The notes: generated from the sequence alone by a model not told the origin. A stretch of 25,355 nucleotides of DNA from UBA5026 sp949065595 (GCA_949065595.1 CARSXK010000016.1:1-25355), one strand, 5' to 3'; shown: positions 1 through 8,317, counted from the stretch's first letter. Numbers and translations: made by a program.

Positions 1-17
1 TTATACAACGATTTTTT

Positions 18-53
18 TTAAAAGAAAAGAGCATTGACCTTTGTCAACACTCT
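18..53 (-). terminator. Intrinsic terminator of the def operon
   Basis: Read on the minus strand, an 11-bp stem (43-53 with 28-38, two G-U pairs) with a 4-nt loop is followed by a T-rich run. It lies just behind the def and small-peptide genes. Confidence 0.75.
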
Positions 54-54
54 G

Positions 55-78
55 AGACACTTTGATGAAGTGTCTTTT
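55..78. terminator. Hairpin, probable second terminator
   Basis: A perfect 8-bp stem (55-62 with 68-75) with a 5-nt loop is followed by a short T run on the plus strand and reads into AAAA on the other side. It could terminate a plus-strand gene left of the window. On the minus strand it overlaps the stop codon of the small peptide at 77. Confidence 0.5.
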
Positions 79-157
79 ATGCATAGTAATAGATAAGGAA
101 AGAGCAAAGACAAGCAAGTAAAATCAATAAAATTACTTGGAATATTACTTTTTTCAT
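77..157 (-). CDS. 26-residue hydrophobic membrane peptide
   Basis: This is a very short ORF encoding MKK, then a hydrophobic stretch of about 20 residues containing two Cys, then YYYA. It looks like a single-pass membrane peptide or a signal-anchor remnant. Its ATG is preceded by AGGAGG with good spacing, and that ribosome binding site overlaps the TAG stop of def, so it is read as the second gene of the def transcript. A strong terminator follows directly. The coding call rests on the ribosome binding site, the operon position and the neat hydrophobic profile. No family is recognised and the function is unknown. Confidence 0.55.
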   Translation of the reverse strand: MKKVIFQVILLILLACLCSFLIYYYA

Positions 158-165
158 GTAGCCTC

Positions 166-714
166 CTATATTAATCTAATTTCATGTTCGGAAAAGAAAG
201 GTTTCTTTTTGTTGATACGATCAAAAAATAAGATTCCATTTAAGTGATCAATTTCATGTTGAAATGCAATGGATAAATCTTCTCTTGCCCTTACTCGAAT
301 GAAGTTACCATTTTCATCGTAACCTTCGACAGTGACACGTGCATATCTAGGAACATGTCCCTCTATTTCTCTATTGACACTCAAACATCCTTCTCCAGCA
401 TCTGCTGCAATGATTTCAGTAGAATTACTTACAACGACAGGATTAATTACTACATAATTGTCAAATTTTCCTTCTTCGTATTCATATACAATTACAATAA
501 TACGTTTGCTGATACCAAGTTGGGGAAATGCAAGTCCCATTCCTGGACGTAAATTGTATTTTTCTGCTTTTTCTTCTATTTGACTGAATGTGAGATGATC
601 AATCATCTGTTGAATCAGTTTTTTTTCTTCTTTGCTTAACGGAAAAGATGCATCTTTACTTACTGTACGTAATCGTTTATCTTTTTCATCTAATATGTCT
701 AGAGGTTTAAACAT
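166..714 (-). CDS. def: Peptide deformylase
   Basis: This enzyme removes the formyl group from the N-terminal methionine of nascent proteins in the cytoplasm. All three metal-site motifs of the family are visible (182-residue numbering): GMGLAFPQ at 58-65 (usual form GVGLAAPQ), EGCLS at 108-112 with the metal-binding Cys, and HEIDH at 153-157 with the two His ligands and catalytic Glu. The insertion between motifs fits the longer type 2 enzymes of Bacillota. An in-frame ATG at 729 would add five residues. I prefer 714 because GGAG lies 9 nt before it, whereas 729 has no ribosome binding site and sits almost on the predicted transcription start of the promoter at 738-766. The F in GMGLAFPQ is unusual. 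A 26-residue peptide gene follows 8 nt downstream. Confidence 0.93.
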   Translation of the reverse strand: MFKPLDILDEKDKRLRTVSKDASFPLSKEEKKLIQQMIDHLTFSQIEEKAEKYNLRPGMGLAFPQLGISKRIIVIVYEYEEGKFDNYVVINPVVVSNSTEIIAADAGEGCLSVNREIEGHVPRYARVTVEGYDENGNFIRVRAREDLSIAFQHEIDHLNGILFFDRINKKKPFFSEHEIRLI

Positions 715-737
715 ATCTATCAACTCCATTTTTCATT

Positions 738-766
738 ATTTTATCACAATTTATTTGAATTAGAAA
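738..766 (-). promoter_or_regulatory. Predicted sigma-A promoter of def
   Basis: On the minus strand, TTTCTA and TAAAAT are separated by 17 nt. The predicted start is about position 731, which gives a very short leader. The -35 match is weak. Confidence 0.4.
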
Positions 767-781
767 GCAAATTTTTAAAAT

Positions 782-808
782 CCAAAAGAAAAGAAGAGTT
801 TTCTCTCC
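782..808 (-). terminator. Intrinsic terminator of the YjcZ-like gene
   Basis: On the minus strand GGAGAG, an AAAA loop, then CTCTTC is followed by TTTTCTTTT, starting a few bases after the stop codon of the upstream peptide gene. Confidence 0.6.
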
Positions 809-814
809 TTTTTA

Positions 815-982
815 CTAGTTACCCCAAGATCTAGCTCCGATGATGATAACTAATAAGATAAATAGAACTAGAATGATAGCAGCACCGTATCCAGCACCGT
901 ATCCGTATCCACCAGTAGGGTAACTTCCACCACAACATGGGTTTCCACAGCCATACCCTTGGTATCCGCCATAATAATACAT
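815..982 (-). CDS. YjcZ-like small glycine/tyrosine-rich membrane peptide
   Basis: This 55-residue peptide has an N-terminal half rich in Gly, Tyr and Cys, including a CGNPCCGG stretch. One hydrophobic segment follows at about residues 34-49, and the C-terminus is GARSWGN. The layout matches the YjcZ family of small proteins first noted in sporulating Bacillus, but presence here does not prove sporulation. The ATG has GGAGG 6 nt upstream. A promoter (TTAACA, 17 nt, TACAAT) lies at 1011-1039 and a terminator follows, so it is a single-gene unit transcribed away from the SEDS gene. Confidence 0.85.
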   Translation of the reverse strand: MYYYGGYQGYGCGNPCCGGSYPTGGYGYGAGYGAAIILVLFILLVIIIGARSWGN

Positions 983-1010
983 AATGTTCCCTCCTATCTA
1001 GGTCTAATAT

Positions 1011-1039
1011 ATTGTATTAAAGAGTGACAAATGTGTTAA
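1011..1039 (-). promoter_or_regulatory. Predicted promoter of the YjcZ-like gene
   Basis: On the minus strand, TTAACA and TACAAT are separated by exactly 17 nt, ahead of a short leader with GGAGG. Confidence 0.5.
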
Positions 1040-1077
1040 TGAAAAAGTCCTAATTTTGTAAAAATTTTATGTTGGGA

Positions 1078-1108
1078 TTGAAAGGTCAATTTGGGTTGTG
1101 GTATGATA
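1078..1108 (+). promoter_or_regulatory. Predicted promoter of the SEDS gene
   Basis: TTGAAA, an 18-nt spacer and TATGAT end about 15 nt before the start codon. The position rules out the in-frame TTG at 1091 as the start. Confidence 0.5.
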
Positions 1109-1123
1109 ATCATAGGTGAGAGT

Positions 1124-2287
1124 ATGAATGTGCCAAAAAAATTTCGTGATTTAATTCATGATATCGATAAACCATTGTTTTTTATAACAACAGCGTTGTT
1201 TATTTTTGGCTTACTCAATATTGTAACGGCTTCTAGTCAAGCCTCTGTTTTAAAATACAATGCCTCTTTATATGGCTTTTTCTACAAACAATTTTTATTT
1301 CTAATTGCCGGGTTATGCATGTTTCTTTTTTTACTATATGAACCTACCAAACGCTACCGGTTTTGGGGCCTTCTTTCTTTTATAGGGGTGACAGGCTTGA
1401 TGATTTATTTAACCTTGTTTGGTAGTTATAACAAGGGTTCCTTGAATTGGATTCGTATTGGCTTTTTTTCGATTCAACCAAGCGAATTTGCAAAACCTGT
1501 TATGATTATGTGCTTATCAATTTTGTTTGAGTTGTTTTATAAAAAATTGCATATTAAAAATCAAAATCATTATGATATGATTGGAATGATTTTATTGGTT
1601 GGATGCTTATTTCCTATATTTGTATTTTTTCAAAAGGATTTGGGGACCATGACCATTTTATTTCTTTTATTTGTAAGTATGTTTTTAGCAAGTCCTATTT
1701 TACGGATGGATAAATTAAAAACCATTGCATTGGGTGTTGTTTTGATGTTGTGTGCAAGTTCAATATTGATTGCCAAAACAGGACATTTATTCACCAAAAC
1801 ACAACTCAGTCGCTTTGATTTCTTTGATCCTTGTGCTGATTATGAAAGTGGTGGATATCAGATTTGTAATGGATTTATTGCCATTAATGATGGTGGCTTA
1901 TTGGGTGTTGGCATTGGAAATAGTAAACAGGTTTCTTATATTCCAGAATCACATACAGATAGTGTGTTTGCGATTATTGCAGAAGAATATGGTTTTATCA
2001 AAGCTACCCTTATATTTATTGCCTATATTATTATTTTATATCGAATTTTAAAACTTTCGATGCGTGCGAATACAATACGTGGTAGATACATTTGCTTTGG
2101 GGTTGCCATTTATATCTTTTTGCATGTCGTTGTCAATTTAGGTGGCTTATTTGGTGTGATGCCACTTACAGGAGTTCCTTTGCCTTTTTTGAGTTATGGT
2201 GGGTCATTTACATTGTCGTTAATTGCTGCTTTGGGTATGGTCCAACGTGTGCACATAGAAACCCAAAATCAAAGAATCAATGTTTAA
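1124..2287 (+). CDS. SEDS-family peptidoglycan glycosyltransferase (FtsW/RodA/SpoVE type)
   Basis: This polytopic membrane enzyme polymerises lipid II into glycan strands together with a class B penicillin-binding protein, during division (FtsW) or elongation (RodA). The 387-residue length and about ten hydrophobic segments fit. Visible family motifs are NWIRIG at 108-113, QPSE at 118-121, KDLGT, a GGLLGVGIGNS stretch, HTDSVFAIIAEE with the invariant Asp at 279, and GVPLPFLSYGGS near the C-terminus. The start is the ATG at 1124, with AGGTGAG just upstream. The in-frame TTG at 1091 lies inside the promoter. Two Cys (DPCADY and YQIC) flank the loop before GGLLG, where FtsW proteins usually have other residues. 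FtsW and RodA cannot be told apart safely. No PBP gene is adjacent. Confidence 0.92.
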   Translation: MNVPKKFRDLIHDIDKPLFFITTALFIFGLLNIVTASSQASVLKYNASLYGFFYKQFLFLIAGLCMFLFLLYEPTKRYRFWGLLSFIGVTGLMIYLTLFGSYNKGSLNWIRIGFFSIQPSEFAKPVMIMCLSILFELFYKKLHIKNQNHYDMIGMILLVGCLFPIFVFFQKDLGTMTILFLLFVSMFLASPILRMDKLKTIALGVVLMLCASSILIAKTGHLFTKTQLSRFDFFDPCADYESGGYQICNGFIAINDGGLLGVGIGNSKQVSYIPESHTDSVFAIIAEEYGFIKATLIFIAYIIILYRILKLSMRANTIRGRYICFGVAIYIFLHVVVNLGGLFGVMPLTGVPLPFLSYGGSFTLSLIAALGMVQRVHIETQNQRINV

Positions 2288-2288
2288 A

Positions 2289-2318
2289 AAAATACAACTT
2301 GAAAGGTTGTATTTTAGA
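2289..2318. terminator. Bidirectional intrinsic terminator between convergent genes
   Basis: A 10-bp stem (2289-2298 with 2306-2315) encloses a 7-nt loop containing GAAA, with A and T runs at the two sides. It serves the SEDS gene on the plus strand and overlaps the stop codon of the minus-strand methyltransferase. Confidence 0.65.
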
Positions 2319-3246
2319 TTGGAATGGCCAGTAAGACAATTTCAGTTGGAAAGATGCTTCCTCCATGCGATCTTAAATAAAAATGATAGGTATTTGGACA
2401 CATTTCTTCAATCATTGATGGGATTTTCCATAAGTCTTCTAAATTGTGATAAACCGAAATCAATAATTTTGGATGTTCTTTTTGAATGTGATTTTTAGCG
2501 CCCAACAATGCGCGTTGTTCACTGCCTTCAATATCCATTTTAATCATCGTAATTGGTTCTTCAATATCCAAATCCAAGCTAGTTGTTGCGATTTGTTTCT
2601 CACCAACTTCTTCTATGGTATTGGCGGATGCATCTACACTGTTTTCACCCAAATACATGGTAGAAATTTTATCTATGACCGCTTTGTTACGGATTTCAAT
2701 ATTCGCATATGCATTTGTATTCTGTTTCAAATATTCTAAAATATCATCAGAAATTTCATAGGCATATATTTTTTGGTAGCTATTTTCTCCATAGGTATGT
2801 ATATAGTCTAAAACGGTGTCTCCTATATAAGCGCCCAAATCGACAAAGACTTCTTCATTACAATTGATTAAGTCTAAATCAAAATAGTGTGTATAATTTT
2901 TTTCATGAGCACCATCTAATGTTGTAAAGTCATATTGGTACCAGTTGTTTAAAATAGCCAATAATAACTTTTTAGAACGATAATCTTTTAACTGTTCATA
3001 TAGCCAAATAAAATCTTGCAGATGTGTTGACAAAGCTTCTGCCTTTAAATGAAAATGCTCATATTCTTGTTCCTTGCAATTCAATTTCCCCCAATATGGG
3101 AATTTTTTAAAATAATCCTCAATTGAATATTGGATTTGGGGATTGATACTCAAAAATGTATTTTTGGTTTGTTCAAAAATTTCCTCTTTTGATAAATTTT
3201 TTAAGTAGTTTGTTAGGGATTGAAATTGCTTATCAATATAATTCAA
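2314..3246 (-). CDS. FkbM-family SAM-dependent methyltransferase
   Basis: This is a predicted methyltransferase of the FkbM family, whose members methylate sugars or other small molecules and often sit near surface-glycan genes. The N-terminal half (about 1-130) is not recognised. The SAM-binding Rossmann core begins at VDLGAYIGD (135-143), continues through a YAYE strand that would carry the acidic ribose-binding residue, and includes KMDIEGSE at 236-243, the family's signature strand. The start is uncertain. A GTG at 3255 is in frame but is itself part of the AGAGGTG ribosome binding site, so I take the TTG at 3246, six nt after that site (310 residues). It is alone on its strand and its substrate cannot be inferred. 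Confidence 0.85.
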   Translation of the reverse strand: MNYIDKQFQSLTNYLKNLSKEEIFEQTKNTFLSINPQIQYSIEDYFKKFPYWGKLNCKEQEYEHFHLKAEALSTHLQDFIWLYEQLKDYRSKKLLLAILNNWYQYDFTTLDGAHEKNYTHYFDLDLINCNEEVFVDLGAYIGDTVLDYIHTYGENSYQKIYAYEISDDILEYLKQNTNAYANIEIRNKAVIDKISTMYLGENSVDASANTIEEVGEKQIATTSLDLDIEEPITMIKMDIEGSEQRALLGAKNHIQKEHPKLLISVYHNLEDLWKIPSMIEEMCPNTYHFYLRSHGGSIFPTEIVLLAIPI

Positions 3247-3397
3247 ATGAATCACCTCTATTTAAATCATATGCATCGTTTCGTAAATATGTATCAATTG
3301 AACGTAAAAAGTGCTGATTAGCAGTGAAAAATATTAAAAATAAATTTATGAATGGTAATAGAGCCTGACGCATACGATTTTTATAAATGTAAGAATG

Positions 3398-3426
3398 TTT
3401 AAAATTCAAAAAAAGTAGCGTATAAT
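3398..3426 (+). promoter_or_regulatory. Predicted sigma-A promoter of the SIMPL gene
   Basis: TTTAAA, exactly 17 nt, then a consensus TATAAT. The start codon is about 50 nt downstream. Confidence 0.6.
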
Positions 3427-3475
3427 AACATAAGGAAAAAGATAGTAAAATAATGAATAGAAAGAAGGATAAATA

Positions 3476-4132
3476 ATGGAAATTATTGTACAGGGGAGAG
3501 GGCTTGAATATGTTACTCCAAATGAAGTGCTATTAAATCTTAACTTTACAGCAAAAGGATATACCTATGAGGAAGTATTGAGGGAAGGAACCCAAAATGT
3601 TCAATTGTTTGTAGAAGAAATATTACTCAAAAATAATTTTAGAATAGAAGATATGAAAACTAGAAATTTTGTAATCAGAGAAGATACAAAATATAATAAG
3701 ATAACTGGGCAATATGACCCAGATGGGTACATTTTTAGTCAAGTAGCCTCATTAAAGTTTGATTATCATAAAGAATTAATGGCTCATATGATGGTTGAAA
3801 TATCTAAATTAGATCATGCACCAATGTATCAAATAAATTTTCGATTAAAAGACGAAAGAGAGTGTAGAAGAGGCATTTTAGCACTTGCTTATCAGGATGC
3901 TGAAAATCAAGCAAAAGCAATTGCAGAAGCTTCTTTTAAAACATTAAAATATTGTGAGAAAGTTGATTTTCGACCATTTACAATTGATTATGCTTCGCAA
4001 TCAATGATTGATTCTGATATGATGTATGCTAAAAAGTCCTTTTATGAGACAACGCAAACAATAGTAAATACGTTTACTCCAGAAGATATTGAGCTATCTG
4101 AAACATTATATTGTGTATGGATTGCTGAATAA
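3476..4132 (+). CDS. SIMPL-domain (DUF541) protein
   Basis: This 218-residue protein has the layout of the SIMPL/DUF541 family. A first strand starts IIVQGRGLEYVTPNEVLLNLNF, followed by a helix with many acidic residues, a strand ending RNFVIRED, and a C-terminal helix with repeated Ala/Gln (LAYQDAENQAKAIAEA) where family members carry a conserved Ala-rich segment. Family roles are poorly defined and some members are linked to stress or envelope functions. No signal peptide or membrane segment is seen, so this copy appears cytoplasmic, unlike many secreted relatives. AGAAGGA precedes the ATG and the gene has its own promoter. A PerR-box-like palindrome overlaps its stop codon. Confidence 0.8.
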   Translation: MEIIVQGRGLEYVTPNEVLLNLNFTAKGYTYEEVLREGTQNVQLFVEEILLKNNFRIEDMKTRNFVIREDTKYNKITGQYDPDGYIFSQVASLKFDYHKELMAHMMVEISKLDHAPMYQINFRLKDERECRRGILALAYQDAENQAKAIAEASFKTLKYCEKVDFRPFTIDYASQSMIDSDMMYAKKSFYETTQTIVNTFTPEDIELSETLYCVWIAE

Positions 4133-4141
4133 TAATTATAA
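4127..4141. promoter_or_regulatory. PerR-box-like palindrome (weak)
   Basis: The 15-mer GAATAATAATTATAA matches 12 of the 14 specified positions of the Bacillus PerR box TTATAATNATTATAA. It overlaps the SIMPL stop codon and lies about 75 bp before the -35 of the rubrerythrin promoter, which is far for direct repression. In such AT-rich DNA it may be chance. Confidence 0.2.
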
Positions 4142-4214
4142 AAATATTTTTCTAAAGGATATGACATATGGGTGATTTTTCGAGAGAAAACCATTGAAAA
4201 AATAGTTATTTCAA

Positions 4215-4243
4215 TTGACAATAGACAGTAAAAAATATATACT
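4215..4243 (+). promoter_or_regulatory. Strong predicted promoter of rubrerythrin
   Basis: Consensus TTGACA, exactly 17 nt, then TATACT, about 36 nt before the start codon. Confidence 0.75.
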
Positions 4244-4279
4244 TACTATATAAATATGAAATAGAAAGAAGGATATTTT

Positions 4280-4813
4280 ATGGAATTAAAAGGAACAAAA
4301 ACAGAACAAAATTTATGGACTGCATTTGCAGGAGAAAGTCAGGCTAGAAATAAATATACTTATTTTGCAAGTGTAGCAAAAAAAGAAGGGTATGAACAAA
4401 TTAGAGCAATTTTTGAAGAAACAGCCAATAATGAAAAAGAACATGCTAAAATGTGGTTCAAAGAATTGGGTGGAATTGGAACTACAATGGAAAACTTAAA
4501 AGCTGCATCTGAAGATGAAAACTACGAATGGACCGATATGTATGATGGTTTTGCAAAAACGGCAAAAGAAGAAGGATTTGACCATATCGCTTACTTGTTT
4601 ACCGAGGTTGCCAAAATTGAAAAAGAGCATGAGGAAAGATATCGTAAATTGCTACAAAATTTGGAAGATGGAACAGTATTTAAAAGTGAACAACCTAAAA
4701 TGTGGATTTGTCGTAATTGTGGTCATATTCATTTTGGTGAAGAAGCTCCAAAAGTATGTCCAGTGTGTGCACATCCACAAAGCTATTTTGAACAAAAAGC
4801 AGAAAATTATTAA
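4280..4813 (+). CDS. rbr: Rubrerythrin
   Basis: Rubrerythrin is a cytoplasmic non-heme iron protein that reduces hydrogen peroxide in anaerobes. The N-terminal ferritin-like four-helix domain carries the diiron ligands: E19 in GESQA, the E52-xx-H55 pair, E97/E98 in KEEGF and the E114-xx-H117 pair. The C-terminal rubredoxin-like domain has two CxxC knuckles, C144/C147 (WICRNCGH) and C160/C163 (VCPVCAHP). The 177-residue length is typical, and GAAGGA precedes the ATG. It has its own consensus promoter and terminator. Lying directly before the oxygen-sensitive PFOR, it fits a peroxide-defence role in an anaerobe, although the two genes are separately transcribed. Confidence 0.97.
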   Translation: MELKGTKTEQNLWTAFAGESQARNKYTYFASVAKKEGYEQIRAIFEETANNEKEHAKMWFKELGGIGTTMENLKAASEDENYEWTDMYDGFAKTAKEEGFDHIAYLFTEVAKIEKEHEERYRKLLQNLEDGTVFKSEQPKMWICRNCGHIHFGEEAPKVCPVCAHPQSYFEQKAENY

Positions 4814-4828
4814 TTCAAATTATTTTAT

Positions 4829-4856
4829 GAAAAAGACAAAAATGGTCTTTTTTCTT
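4829..4856 (+). terminator. Intrinsic terminator of rubrerythrin
   Basis: An 8-bp A/T-rich stem with a GAC/GTC top (4830-4837 with 4845-4852) runs into T's. Its T run is immediately followed by the PFOR promoter. Confidence 0.7.
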
Positions 4857-4865
4857 TTGGGTGTA

Positions 4866-4874
4866 TGCTATAAT
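4866..4874 (+). promoter_or_regulatory. Extended -10 promoter of PFOR
   Basis: TGCTATAAT is a perfect extended -10. No good -35 is seen because that position is occupied by the terminator's T run. The leader is only about 13 nt. Confidence 0.6.
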
Positions 4875-4893
4875 GATATTAGGATGTGAAGAT

Positions 4894-7800
4894 ATGAAAA
4901 AAACAATTACAGTTGACGGTAATGAAGCTTGTAGTAGAACCGCTTATTTGTTTACAGAACTAGCAGGTATTTACCCAATTACACCATCTAGCCCCATGGC
5001 AGAATTAACAGATGAGTGGAGTCATAAAGGGATTCAAAATCTGTTTCATGATACAGTGAAAGTGGTGGAGATGCAAAGTGAAGCAGGTGCAGCAGGACTG
5101 ATTCATGGTGCGTTACAAGCAGGAACACTTGCCACTACTTTTACGGCAAGTCAAGGCCTATTATTGATGATTCCAAATATGTATAAGATGGCAGGAGAGA
5201 TGCTGCCATGTGTTATGCATGTTGCGGCTCGGTCTTTATCAACACATGCGCTTAGTATTTTTGGGGACCATCAAGATATTTACGCTACAAGGGCAACGGG
5301 ATTTGCCATGCTTGCCTCTTCTAATGTACAAGATGCCAGTTTTCTATCTGCGGTTGCTCATTTATCAGCAATTGAAGCCAGTATTCCTTTTCTACATTTT
5401 TTTGATGGATTTCGTACTAGTCACGAAATTCAAAAAATTGAAGTATTAGAACGGGAAGATTATGCGGCTATGTTGAATCAAGAAGCATTATGTCGTTTTC
5501 GAAAAAGGGCATTACTTTCGGGACAGTCTATTACGCGTGGAACCAATCAAAACGATGATATTTATTTTCAAATGATGGAATCTAGAAATACCATTTATCA
5601 ATCATTACCTGATATTGTTGCTTCTTATATGAACCAAATCAATGAAGTCGCAAAAACCAATTACGCACCTTTTCAGTATTATGGAAGTGCAAGAGCGAAA
5701 AAGGTAATTGTTGCAATGGGATCTGTTTGTGATACCATAAAAGAAACCATTGATGGTATGGCAGAAGAGGTTGGCTTGATTGAAGTGCATTTATATCGCC
5801 CATTTAGTGCTACTTATTTGAAGAAAGTATTGCCAAAAACGGTCGAAAAAGTGGCAGTACTAGATCGTACCAAAGAAGCTGGAAGCAATGGGGAACCTTT
5901 ATATTTGGATGTGTTTAGTGTTTTGGGCTCTACAGTAACCGTAGTAGGTGGAAGATATGGTCTTTCTAGTAAGAATACAACACCTGACCAAATCCAAGCT
6001 GTTTATCAAATGCTTGACTCTCCAACAAACAATTTTACCATTGGGATTGAAGATGATGTAACTCATTTGAGTTTAAAGTCGAAAGAAGCGTTTTCAGATG
6101 ATACAGATTCCTTATTAATCTATGGGTATGGTAGTGATGGGATGGTAAGTGCTGGAAAATCCTTGATTCATATGATGGGTGAATGTACCAATCAGTATGT
6201 ACAAGGTTATTTTCAATACGATTCTAAAAAATCAGGTGGTGTTACAGTAGGTCATTTAAGATTTTCCAATCATAAAATTCGTAAGCCATATTATGTTCAA
6301 AATCCTAAAGTAGTAGTGGTGACCAAAGAAAGCTATTTATCTGAATTTGAATTATTTGATAATATACAGGAAAATGGCATTTGTTTGATAGAAACCAGTC
6401 TTTCGAAAGAAGAATTGATTGAGCGGATTTCTCCTTTCAATTTAAAGTGTTTATCGGAAAAAAAGATTCAAATTTATACCATAGATGCTTTCCGAATCGC
6501 ACAGACTTATGGACTCAAAAATAAGATTAGTATGATTATGGAAATGGCCATTATTATGGTTTCGCGTCTGATTGATTTAGAGGTTGCCAAAACATTTATG
6601 AACCAGTATATTCAAGACAAGTTTTCCAAAAAAGGAGAAACAATTGTAAGTGCCAATTTAGCGTCTTTGCAGGCTGTAGAAGGCGCCATTACTTCTTTTA
6701 TGTTGGAACAAGATTATCAAGGAAAACCCTATGTTTCTTCTAATATATACGAGATGATACAAAAAAGAAAGGGAAATCAATTAAAAGTTTCAGCTTTTTT
6801 AAAAAATCAAGATGGAACTTTTTACAAACAAACTGCAGGAACGCAAAGAGGAATTAGTACCTTTGTACCAAAATGGTTAAACCGTGCTTGTATTCAATGT
6901 AACCAGTGTTCTTTTGTTTGTCCACATGGTGTGATCCGACCTTTTCTATTAAGTCATGAGGAATATGAACAAGCTTTAGATATTGTAAAATCAAAATGTA
7001 TAAAACCGATGAATCCCAACTTAAAAGATTACTATTATTTGGTTGCAATTTCGATTCAAAACTGTACAGGTTGTGGAGTTTGTTTGAATATTTGTCCAGG
7101 ATTTAAGGGAGAAAAAGCACTCATCATGGAATCTTTAGATCAACAAGTGTTAAGCCAAGAACAAGAAATTTTTGATTATGTAAGTACGCACATTACCAAC
7201 AAAAAGAAGTTCCCAAATGCAACAGTAATTGGAAGTCAATTTGAGCAACCAAAATTTGCTTTTTCAGGAGCTTGTGCAGGTTGTGGAGAAACGGCATATA
7301 TAAAATTGCTTACCCAACTATTTCCAAACGAGCTTGTAATTGCCAATGCGACTGGATGCTCTTCTATCTATGGGGGTAGTGTTCCATCATTCCCTTACGA
7401 TGTACCTTGGGCAAGTTCTCTGTTTGAAGACAATGCAGAGTATGGATATGGGATGTTACTTGGTAATCAAGTCATTCATCATCATATGGAAAAAATCATT
7501 GAGCAAAATAAAGAACATACAGCATATCCTATTTTGAAACGTTGGTGTGAATGTGCTTCTGATGTAGATGCTTGTAAAGAGATGATACAACAATTACAAG
7601 AAAAAGAACTTCCAGACGATTTAAAACCTTATCAAGATTATTTTCTTCCTAAAAAGATTTGGACCATTGGCGGGGATGGTTGGGCTTATGATATTGGTTT
7701 TGGTGGAATAGACCATGTGTTATCCAGCCATGATGATGTTAATATTTTGGTATTGGATAGTCAAGTTTATTCCAATACTGGTGGGCAGGCTTCAAAAGCA

Positions 7801-8298
7801 AGTCCAAAAGGAGTGATTGCTTCTTTTGCAACCAGTGGGAAACAAACAGCCAAAAAAGATTTGGCACGTATGTTGTTGGCCTATCCCCATGTCTATGTTG
7901 CAACTGTTTCTTTGGGTGCTAACATGACACATGTTATTCAGATACTCAAAGAAGCGGCGGCTTATAAGGGCCCATCGATTGTAATTGCTTATACCCCATG
8001 TATTTCACATGGCATCGAAGGCGGCATGGAAAATAGTGTTTCGATGGAACGACTCGCAACAGAATGTGGATATTTTCCGATTTTTCATTATCATCCTAAT
8101 GAGAATAAATTTTATTTAGATGGTAAAGAACCAAATTTTGAGTTGTATCCAAAGTTTTTACAAAGGCAAACACGATATCAGATGTTATGTAAAGTCAATC
8201 CAGAAAAGGCCAATCAATTGTTGCAAGAAAATCTAGAACATGCGAAAGCAAGATATGTCTATTATAAAAAGTTAAGTGAAAAGTCAGCCACCATTTAG
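4894..8298 (+). CDS. nifJ: Pyruvate:ferredoxin (flavodoxin) oxidoreductase
   Basis: This is a single-chain PFOR that converts pyruvate and CoA to acetyl-CoA and CO2, passing electrons to ferredoxin or flavodoxin in anaerobic energy metabolism. The N-terminal pyruvate-binding domain shows YPITPSSPMAELTDEW and VVEMQSEAGAAG. The central iron-sulfur domain has two CxxCxxCxxxC clusters, starting at C666 (CIQCNQCSFVCP) and C724 (CTGCGVCLNICP). The C-terminal TPP domain has GACAGCGE, NATGCSS and GGDGWAYDIGFGG (from 926) with the SNTGGQ segment. At 1134 residues it is slightly short of the usual 1170-1200. The start is the ATG at 4894 after AGGATGTGAAG. An in-frame ATG at 4861 lies upstream of the -10 and cannot be used. 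It is a single-gene unit. Confidence 0.97.
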   Translation: MKKTITVDGNEACSRTAYLFTELAGIYPITPSSPMAELTDEWSHKGIQNLFHDTVKVVEMQSEAGAAGLIHGALQAGTLATTFTASQGLLLMIPNMYKMAGEMLPCVMHVAARSLSTHALSIFGDHQDIYATRATGFAMLASSNVQDASFLSAVAHLSAIEASIPFLHFFDGFRTSHEIQKIEVLEREDYAAMLNQEALCRFRKRALLSGQSITRGTNQNDDIYFQMMESRNTIYQSLPDIVASYMNQINEVAKTNYAPFQYYGSARAKKVIVAMGSVCDTIKETIDGMAEEVGLIEVHLYRPFSATYLKKVLPKTVEKVAVLDRTKEAGSNGEPLYLDVFSVLGSTVTVVGGRYGLSSKNTTPDQIQAVYQMLDSPTNNFTIGIEDDVTHLSLKSKEAFSDDTDSLLIYGYGSDGMVSAGKSLIHMMGECTNQYVQGYFQYDSKKSGGVTVGHLRFSNHKIRKPYYVQNPKVVVVTKESYLSEFELFDNIQENGICLIETSLSKEELIERISPFNLKCLSEKKIQIYTIDAFRIAQTYGLKNKISMIMEMAIIMVSRLIDLEVAKTFMNQYIQDKFSKKGETIVSANLASLQAVEGAITSFMLEQDYQGKPYVSSNIYEMIQKRKGNQLKVSAFLKNQDGTFYKQTAGTQRGISTFVPKWLNRACIQCNQCSFVCPHGVIRPFLLSHEEYEQALDIVKSKCIKPMNPNLKDYYYLVAISIQNCTGCGVCLNICPGFKGEKALIMESLDQQVLSQEQEIFDYVSTHITNKKKFPNATVIGSQFEQPKFAFSGACAGCGETAYIKLLTQLFPNELVIANATGCSSIYGGSVPSFPYDVPWASSLFEDNAEYGYGMLLGNQVIHHHMEKIIEQNKEHTAYPILKRWCECASDVDACKEMIQQLQEKELPDDLKPYQDYFLPKKIWTIGGDGWAYDIGFGGIDHVLSSHDDVNILVLDSQVYSNTGGQASKASPKGVIASFATSGKQTAKKDLARMLLAYPHVYVATVSLGANMTHVIQILKEAAAYKGPSIVIAYTPCISHGIEGGMENSVSMERLATECGYFPIFHYHPNENKFYLDGKEPNFELYPKFLQRQTRYQMLCKVNPEKANQLLQENLEHAKARYVYYKKLSEKSATI

Positions 8299-8317
8299 GA
8301 ATAGGTTGCTTTTTTTA
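8287..8317 (+). terminator. Probable terminator of PFOR
   Basis: An imperfect stem (AGCCACC with GGTTGCT, one mismatch) is followed by seven T's and overlaps the end of the PFOR gene. Confidence 0.5.

Noticed and set aside
1091..1123. In-frame TTG start upstream of the SEDS gene
   Set aside because: It lies between and within the predicted promoter elements and lacks a ribosome binding site, whereas the ATG at 1124 has AGGTGAG.
2473..2739. Plus-strand ORFs opposite the FkbM gene and similar overlapping ORFs elsewhere
   Set aside because: They lack ribosome binding sites and are antisense or shifted-frame reflections of well-supported genes.
3256..3397. Possible gene or RNA between the FkbM and SIMPL genes
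   Set aside because: Only scattered stops and a minor GCTGATTAGC hairpin are seen. No ribosome binding site or terminator supports a gene.
4861..4893. In-frame ATG upstream of PFOR
   Set aside because: It lies ahead of the extended -10 box, so it would not be transcribed, and the family starts at MKKTITVDGNEA.
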